DNA of 64,000 nucleotides. It comes from an uncultured Porphyromonadaceae bacterium. GTDB taxonomy: Bacteria > Bacteroidota > Bacteroidia > Bacteroidales > Barnesiellaceae. The translations under genes were made by a program, and so were the position numbers. Numbering within the stretch: the stretch's first letter is position 1; each line of letters starts with the position of its first letter. The notes under the pieces were generated by a model. That model worked only from the letters and a program-made list of their open reading frames with translations, was not told the origin of the DNA and searched no databases. The DNA lies in assembly GCA_900538555.1 (NCBI GenBank), contig UPYI01000003.1, positions 124,001-188,000 on the forward strand, read 5' to 3'. Positions 59,585-64,000 of this stretch are shown in pieces.

Positions 59585-62260
59585 CTAATCGTCGAGAATA
59601 GACAATTGTCCGTCGGCTGGCGATGCGGGTTCATCCGTTTCCGGCTCGGGTTCGGGATCGAAACGTGTCGGTTCCAGTTCATTCACCTCCTGCAACTGGT
59701 ACGTAGTCAGACGTTTTCCTTTCGCCTTATATCCTTTCACCGCAATAAAATCGGCAGCCTCTACCGTCATCGGCTCGCGGAAAGCATCTCCGCCACCGAA
59801 TACGACCTGAAAACGCGGATACGATTTGTCGGACATCGTTATAATGTTCGACGCCGGATTCTCTCCGATAAAGTTCTGCTTCCGGTTGGTCGGTTCGAAC
59901 TGGAAACGTTTGATATAGGGATAGCCTTGATCGGCATCGTTCAGCACGACCGTCCAGACTTTGTTGGCATCGAACTTTTCGATAATCCGGATATTCGCTT
60001 CGTAATGGTTGGTGGCATCGAACGAAGAGGTGTAATATTCGCCGCTTTCCAATACGACCAGAATCTGGTCGGTACCGTGAAACTCGCCCAAATATTCGCC
60101 CCGTGCATCGTAATTCAAACGGAGTACGTCGCGGTCGAACCAGACTTGCCGTCCGCCCAAAGTCGATGCCCCTTTTTCTTTCAGCGAGATACGATGTATC
60201 TCGTTACGGGTCACGATATTACCCATCGACTGCCGACCTTTGATCGCAATATCGCTGAAATCCTTATCGATATAGGCGGTCTTCATCCGCAATTTCGGTA
60301 CGAAGGTGATCCGCAATATTTCCGCCTCGCCATTGGAGTTTGCCGAAAACCAAGCGACACGCGAACCGAGTTTGCCTTGCGTCAGGTCGTATTCCTTATC
60401 GCGGGTGACACCCGTGACGGCAAAACGTTTCATGTAGTGCAAGCCGGCTTTCCCGTCGCGATAGATCACATTGTAAATCGTGCGGTTGTCGTTCTTCTTG
60501 AACACGGCAATATGCAGAATGTTCTTGCCGACAAACATTTTCTCGCTCACCTTTACCACTTTGTATTTACCGTCGCGGTAGAAGATGATAATATCGTCTA
60601 TATCGGAACAGTTGCAGATAAATTCGTCTTTCTTCAACGAGGTGCCGATAAAGCCTTCCTCCCGATTGATATACAGTTTTTCGTTTGCTTCGACCACTTT
60701 GGCGGCTTCGATCATATCGAAACTGCGGATAACGGTACGGCGCGGGAATGCGTGACCGTATTTTTCTTTCAACGACGCATACCACTTGATCGTATAATCG
60801 ACCAGATGTTCCAGATCGTAGTCGATACGGGCGATCTCGTCTTTCTTCGATGCAATCAACTCTTCTGCCTTGTCGGAATTGAATTTCAAGATACGTCCCA
60901 TCTTTATTTCCATCAACCGCAGGATATCGTCGGAGGTCACCTCCCGGAAGAACAGTTCTTTGAACGGTTGCAGACGACGGTCGATATGGGCTACCGCCTC
61001 ATCCATCGTCGCGCTCTCTTCGAACTCCTTGTCTTTATAAATGCGGTTCTCGATGAATATTTTCTCCAACGAAGCGAAATGCAGCACCTCCTGCGTTTCG
61101 CCCTTCTGTATCAACAATTCCTTCCGGAAAATCTCCATCGTATTGTCCACGCTGCGACGCAAGACATCGCTGATTTTAAGGAAGTGCGGTTTGTCGTCGC
61201 AAATCACACAGCAATTGGGCGAAATACTCATTTCGCAATCGGTAAACGCATACAAGGCATCGATTGCCTTGTCGGACGACGTACCGGGGATGAGATGCAC
61301 GATAATCTCGACATTCTCGGCGGTATTGTCATCGACCTTCCGCACCTTTATCTTTCCTTTTTCCAGAGCTTTAAGGATAGAGTCGATCAACGAAGACGTG
61401 GTTTTCCCGTAAGGTATTTCCGAAATCACCAACGTGCGGTTGTCGATCTTGTCGATTTTGGCACGCACCTTTACCGATCCGCCGCGTTCGCCATCGTTGT
61501 AACGGGACACGTCGATATATCCGCCTAACTGGAAATCGGGATAGAGAGCAAACTCCTCGCCCCGCAGATAGGCTATGGCGGCATCCAATATTTCATTGAA
61601 GTTGTGCGGCAATATCTTGGACGAAAGCCCTACGGCAATACCCTCGACTCCCTGCGCCAACAGCAAAGGGAACTTTACCGGCAACGTGACCGGCTCTTTT
61701 TTACGTCCGTCGTACGACATTTTCCATTCGGTCACTTTCGGACTGAATACGACATCGAGTGCGAATTTCGACAGCCGCGCCTCGATATAACGGGGAGCGG
61801 CGGCACTATCTCCCGTCAGCACATTACCCCAGTTTCCCTGATGGTCGATCAACAGGTTCTTCTGCCCGAGTTGTACCAGAGCATCGCCGATCGACGCATC
61901 ACCGTGCGGGTGGTATTGCATAGTCTGTCCGACAATGTTGGCAACCTTATTGAGGCGTCCGTCATCGACCATTTTCATGGCGTGCAGAATACGTCGCTGC
62001 ACCGGCTTCAATCCATCGTCGAGATGCGGAACGGCACGCTCCAACACCACATACGACGCATAGTCCAAGAACCAGTTCTGGAACATGCCCGAAAGTTGGT
62101 ATTTGGTATCGCCCTTGTCCGAAACAGGCATCTTATAAGACGAATGCGCCTCGCCCGTATCGGAAGCGGAGGCATCCATCTCTTCGCCGTCGGCACCGAC
62201 CGGCACATTTTTCTCTTCGGATGTTTCATCCGGAATCATTTCCGTCTCTTTGTCGCTCAT
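59585..62260 (-). CDS. parC: DNA topoisomerase IV subunit A (type IIA, GyrA/ParC family)
   Basis: The 891-residue protein has a disordered acidic N-terminus (~1-50), the breakage-reunion domain (~60-500) with the catalytic Tyr in APRYIEARLSK, and a C-terminal beta-propeller (~530-830). It ends in a Pro/Glu-rich tail (PEPETDEPASP). Together with ParE (not in the window) it decatenates daughter chromosomes. The N-terminal helix-turn segment (GDASIGDALVQLGQKN) contains the usual quinolone-region positions. ParC rather than GyrA is favoured by the lack of a recognised GyrA-box and by Bacteroidetes gene order, but not proven. Confidence 0.9.
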   Translation of the reverse strand: MSDKETEMIPDETSEEKNVPVGADGEEMDASASDTGEAHSSYKMPVSDKGDTKYQLSGMFQNWFLDYASYVVLERAVPHLDDGLKPVQRRILHAMKMVDDGRLNKVANIVGQTMQYHPHGDASIGDALVQLGQKNLLIDHQGNWGNVLTGDSAAAPRYIEARLSKFALDVVFSPKVTEWKMSYDGRKKEPVTLPVKFPLLLAQGVEGIAVGLSSKILPHNFNEILDAAIAYLRGEEFALYPDFQLGGYIDVSRYNDGERGGSVKVRAKIDKIDNRTLVISEIPYGKTTSSLIDSILKALEKGKIKVRKVDDNTAENVEIIVHLIPGTSSDKAIDALYAFTDCEMSISPNCCVICDDKPHFLKISDVLRRSVDNTMEIFRKELLIQKGETQEVLHFASLEKIFIENRIYKDKEFEESATMDEAVAHIDRRLQPFKELFFREVTSDDILRLMEIKMGRILKFNSDKAEELIASKKDEIARIDYDLEHLVDYTIKWYASLKEKYGHAFPRRTVIRSFDMIEAAKVVEANEKLYINREEGFIGTSLKKDEFICNCSDIDDIIIFYRDGKYKVVKVSEKMFVGKNILHIAVFKKNDNRTIYNVIYRDGKAGLHYMKRFAVTGVTRDKEYDLTQGKLGSRVAWFSANSNGEAEILRITFVPKLRMKTAYIDKDFSDIAIKGRQSMGNIVTRNEIHRISLKEKGASTLGGRQVWFDRDVLRLNYDARGEYLGEFHGTDQILVVLESGEYYTSSFDATNHYEANIRIIEKFDANKVWTVVLNDADQGYPYIKRFQFEPTNRKQNFIGENPASNIITMSDKSYPRFQVVFGGGDAFREPMTVEAADFIAVKGYKAKGKRLTTYQLQEVNELEPTRFDPEPEPETDEPASPADGQLSILDD

Positions 62261-62508
62261 TCTATTCTCGCTGCTTTATTTCCGTTTTCCACGAAAGACA
62301 CATCCTGCCGGAATATTTCCGGCAATGGAAAAAACGGGTTGAAAATCTTTTGCTTTTTTAGGGATTTCCCATCACATTCACGGACAAAAATACAAATTAA
62401 ATCGAAAATAATCATTTACTTTGCACACTAAATTAGCATAAAAAACTGCATCGGCACAGCCTGTGCAAAGAATATGGAATAAAATCAGGTAATAAAACGA
62501 ATTGAAAT

Positions 62509-64000
62509 ATGGCACAAGAAGATGTTTTCAAAAAGTTAGTATCGCATTGCAAAGAGTATGGTTTCGTATTCCCTTCCAGCGAAATATACGACGGTCTCGC
62601 CGCTGTGTACGACTACGGACAAATGGGTGTGGAACTGAAAAATAATATCAAGAAATATTGGTGGGACAGCATGACGCTGTTGCACGAAAACATTGTCGGC
62701 ATAGACTCGGCTATCTTCATGCACCCGACGATCTGGAAAGCGTCGGGACACGTAGATGCCTTCAACGACCCGCTGATCGATAACCGCGACTCAAAGAAGC
62801 GTTACCGCGCCGATGTGCTCATCGAAGACTGCATCGCCAAAATGGACGAGAAGATCGAGAAAGAGGTAGAGAAAGCCGCCAAACGTTTCGGCGAATCGTT
62901 CGACGAAACCATGTTCCGCCAGACCAATCCCCGGGTTTTGGAACACACTGCCAAACGCGACGAACTCCACGCCCGCTTCGCAGCCGCTATGAACGCCAAC
63001 AATCTGGAAGAACTCCGCCAGATCATCCTCGACTACGAAATCGTATGTCCGATCAGCGGAACGAAGAACTGGACGGAAGTACGTCAGTTCAACCTGATGT
63101 TCGCCACCGAAATGGGTTCGACAGCCGACGGCGCCATGAAAGTATATCTGCGTCCGGAAACCGCACAAGGTATTTTCGTAAACTTCCTGAACGTACAGAA
63201 AACCGGACGTATGCGTATTCCTTTCGGTATCGCGCAAATCGGTAAAGCATTCCGTAACGAAATCGTTGCCCGTCAGTTCATCTTCCGCATGCGGGAATTC
63301 GAACAAATGGAGATGCAATTCTTCGTACGTCCGGGTGAAGAGTTGAAATGGTTCGCACAATGGAAAGAATGGCGGTTGAAATGGCACAAGGCTCTGGGCT
63401 TGGGCGACCACAAATACCGTTATCACGACCACGAGAAACTGGCTCACTATGCCAATGCGGCAACAGACATCGAGTTTGAAATGCCGTTCGGGTTCAAAGA
63501 AGTGGAAGGCATCCACTCGCGTACGAACTTCGACCTGAGCAGCCACGAAAAATATTCGGGCAAAAAAATCCAATATTTCGATCCGGAACTGGGCGAATCG
63601 TACACCCCGTATGTTATCGAGACCTCGATCGGCGTAGACCGTATGTTCCTGAGCGTGCTGGCTGCCGCCTACTGCGAAGAAGCGGTAGAAAACGACACCC
63701 GCGTAGTTTTGCGTCTGCCTGCGGCTCTGGCACCGGTAAAAGTAGCGATCATGCCGTTGGTCCGCAAAGACGGTCTGCCCGAAAAAGCCCGCGAAATCAT
63801 CAACTCGCTGAAATTCGATTTCAGTTGCCAATACGATGAAAAAGATTCTATCGGAAAACGTTACCGCCGTCAGGATGCCATCGGAACTCCGTTCTGCGTA
63901 ACCGTCGATCACCAGACATTGGAAGACAATACGGTGACTGTCCGCTACCGCGACACCATGGCACAGGAACGTGTATCGATAGACCAACTTCACGGCATGA
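62509..64000 (+). CDS. glyS: Glycine--tRNA ligase, 5' 497 codons (runs off the window)
   Basis: The product begins MAQEDVFKKLVSHCKEYGF and shows the class II synthetase motifs of the dimeric (eukaryote-like) GlyRS: SSEIYDGLAAVYDYGQMG, motif 2 around AQIGKAFRNEI and motif 3 near SIGVDRMFLS. The anticodon-binding domain follows and is cut just before its end by the window. It charges tRNA-Gly. It is divergent from parC; a weak -7-like TTACTTTG lies near 62416-62423. Codon use matches highly expressed neighbours. Confidence 0.97.
   Translation, partial: MAQEDVFKKLVSHCKEYGFVFPSSEIYDGLAAVYDYGQMGVELKNNIKKYWWDSMTLLHENIVGIDSAIFMHPTIWKASGHVDAFNDPLIDNRDSKKRYRADVLIEDCIAKMDEKIEKEVEKAAKRFGESFDETMFRQTNPRVLEHTAKRDELHARFAAAMNANNLEELRQIILDYEIVCPISGTKNWTEVRQFNLMFATEMGSTADGAMKVYLRPETAQGIFVNFLNVQKTGRMRIPFGIAQIGKAFRNEIVARQFIFRMREFEQMEMQFFVRPGEELKWFAQWKEWRLKWHKALGLGDHKYRYHDHEKLAHYANAATDIEFEMPFGFKEVEGIHSRTNFDLSSHEKYSGKKIQYFDPELGESYTPYVIETSIGVDRMFLSVLAAAYCEEAVENDTRVVLRLPAALAPVKVAIMPLVRKDGLPEKAREIINSLKFDFSCQYDEKDSIGKRYRRQDAIGTPFCVTVDHQTLEDNTVTVRYRDTMAQERVSIDQLHGM

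Overview
The window is chromosomal DNA of a Bacteroidales bacterium. The evidence is the Bacteroidetes-type -7 boxes (TAnnTTTG) before many genes, a TonB-dependent receptor with surface lipoproteins, glycan genes carrying a type IX secretion (T9SS) sorting tail, the Bacteroidetes versions of YebC, LptE, Hc1 and DUF4834 proteins, and a gut-type integrative element. Genus cannot be fixed from the sequence; a Barnesiella- or Parabacteroides-like organism is a guess. No rRNA, tRNA or CRISPR array was recognised.

Layout. 1-11 kb: end of a HAD phosphatase gene, then a minus-strand cluster (TonB receptor, two OB-like lipoproteins of the DUF5689 and DUF6359 types, secreted endonuclease I, small lipoprotein) with a divergent secreted endonuclease/exonuclease/phosphatase gene, together a likely nucleic-acid or phosphate scavenging locus; then a BASS-type transporter. 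11-14 kb: a DUF1016 (YhcG) nuclease gene bounded by ~37-bp direct repeats, a histone H1-like Hc1 gene and a DUF695 gene. 14-29 kb: housekeeping genes yebC, pheT, an RluA-type pseudouridine synthase, psd-pssA-DUF4834, pepD, a flippase-like membrane protein, rsmA, mgtE, and a sigma54 activator-lptE-TPR-secG operon. 29-40 kb: a glycan locus with a membrane-spanning Kelch/SARP-like regulator, two tandem (alpha/alpha)-toroid plus discoidin proteins, and a GH3 enzyme with an inserted CBM6.

40.6-54.1 kb: a BspA-like leucine-rich-repeat gene is split by an ~11.9-kb integrative element (about 41026-52957). The element carries a zinc-ribbon/multi-HTH protein, a tyrosine integrase, an excisionase-like HTH protein and a RepA-like ATPase, but no visible relaxase. 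Its cargo is a DUF2971 pair, a WG-repeat protein and a four-gene minus-strand operon: RloA-like AAA ATPase, RloB-like TOPRIM protein, an Abi/DRT-type reverse transcriptase with a YRDD active site, and an unknown helical protein. This operon is the best candidate for a little-described (anti-phage) system. Joining the two ends at a shared TTGT restores the LRR reading frame exactly.

54-64 kb: bcp-recA, a carboxynorspermidine/saccharopine-dehydrogenase-like gene, DUF3316-S41 peptidase, parC and the start of glyS.

A second theme is a family of 75-76-bp imperfect palindromes (1.3, 13.2, 13.3, three in tandem at 21.0-21.2, 45.8 and 54.5 kb, and a diverged copy at 40.4 kb). They have conserved CCGAG arms and terminal stems that change in a compensating way. 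Some copies supply the stop codons of recA and endonuclease I or the promoter of a neighbouring gene.
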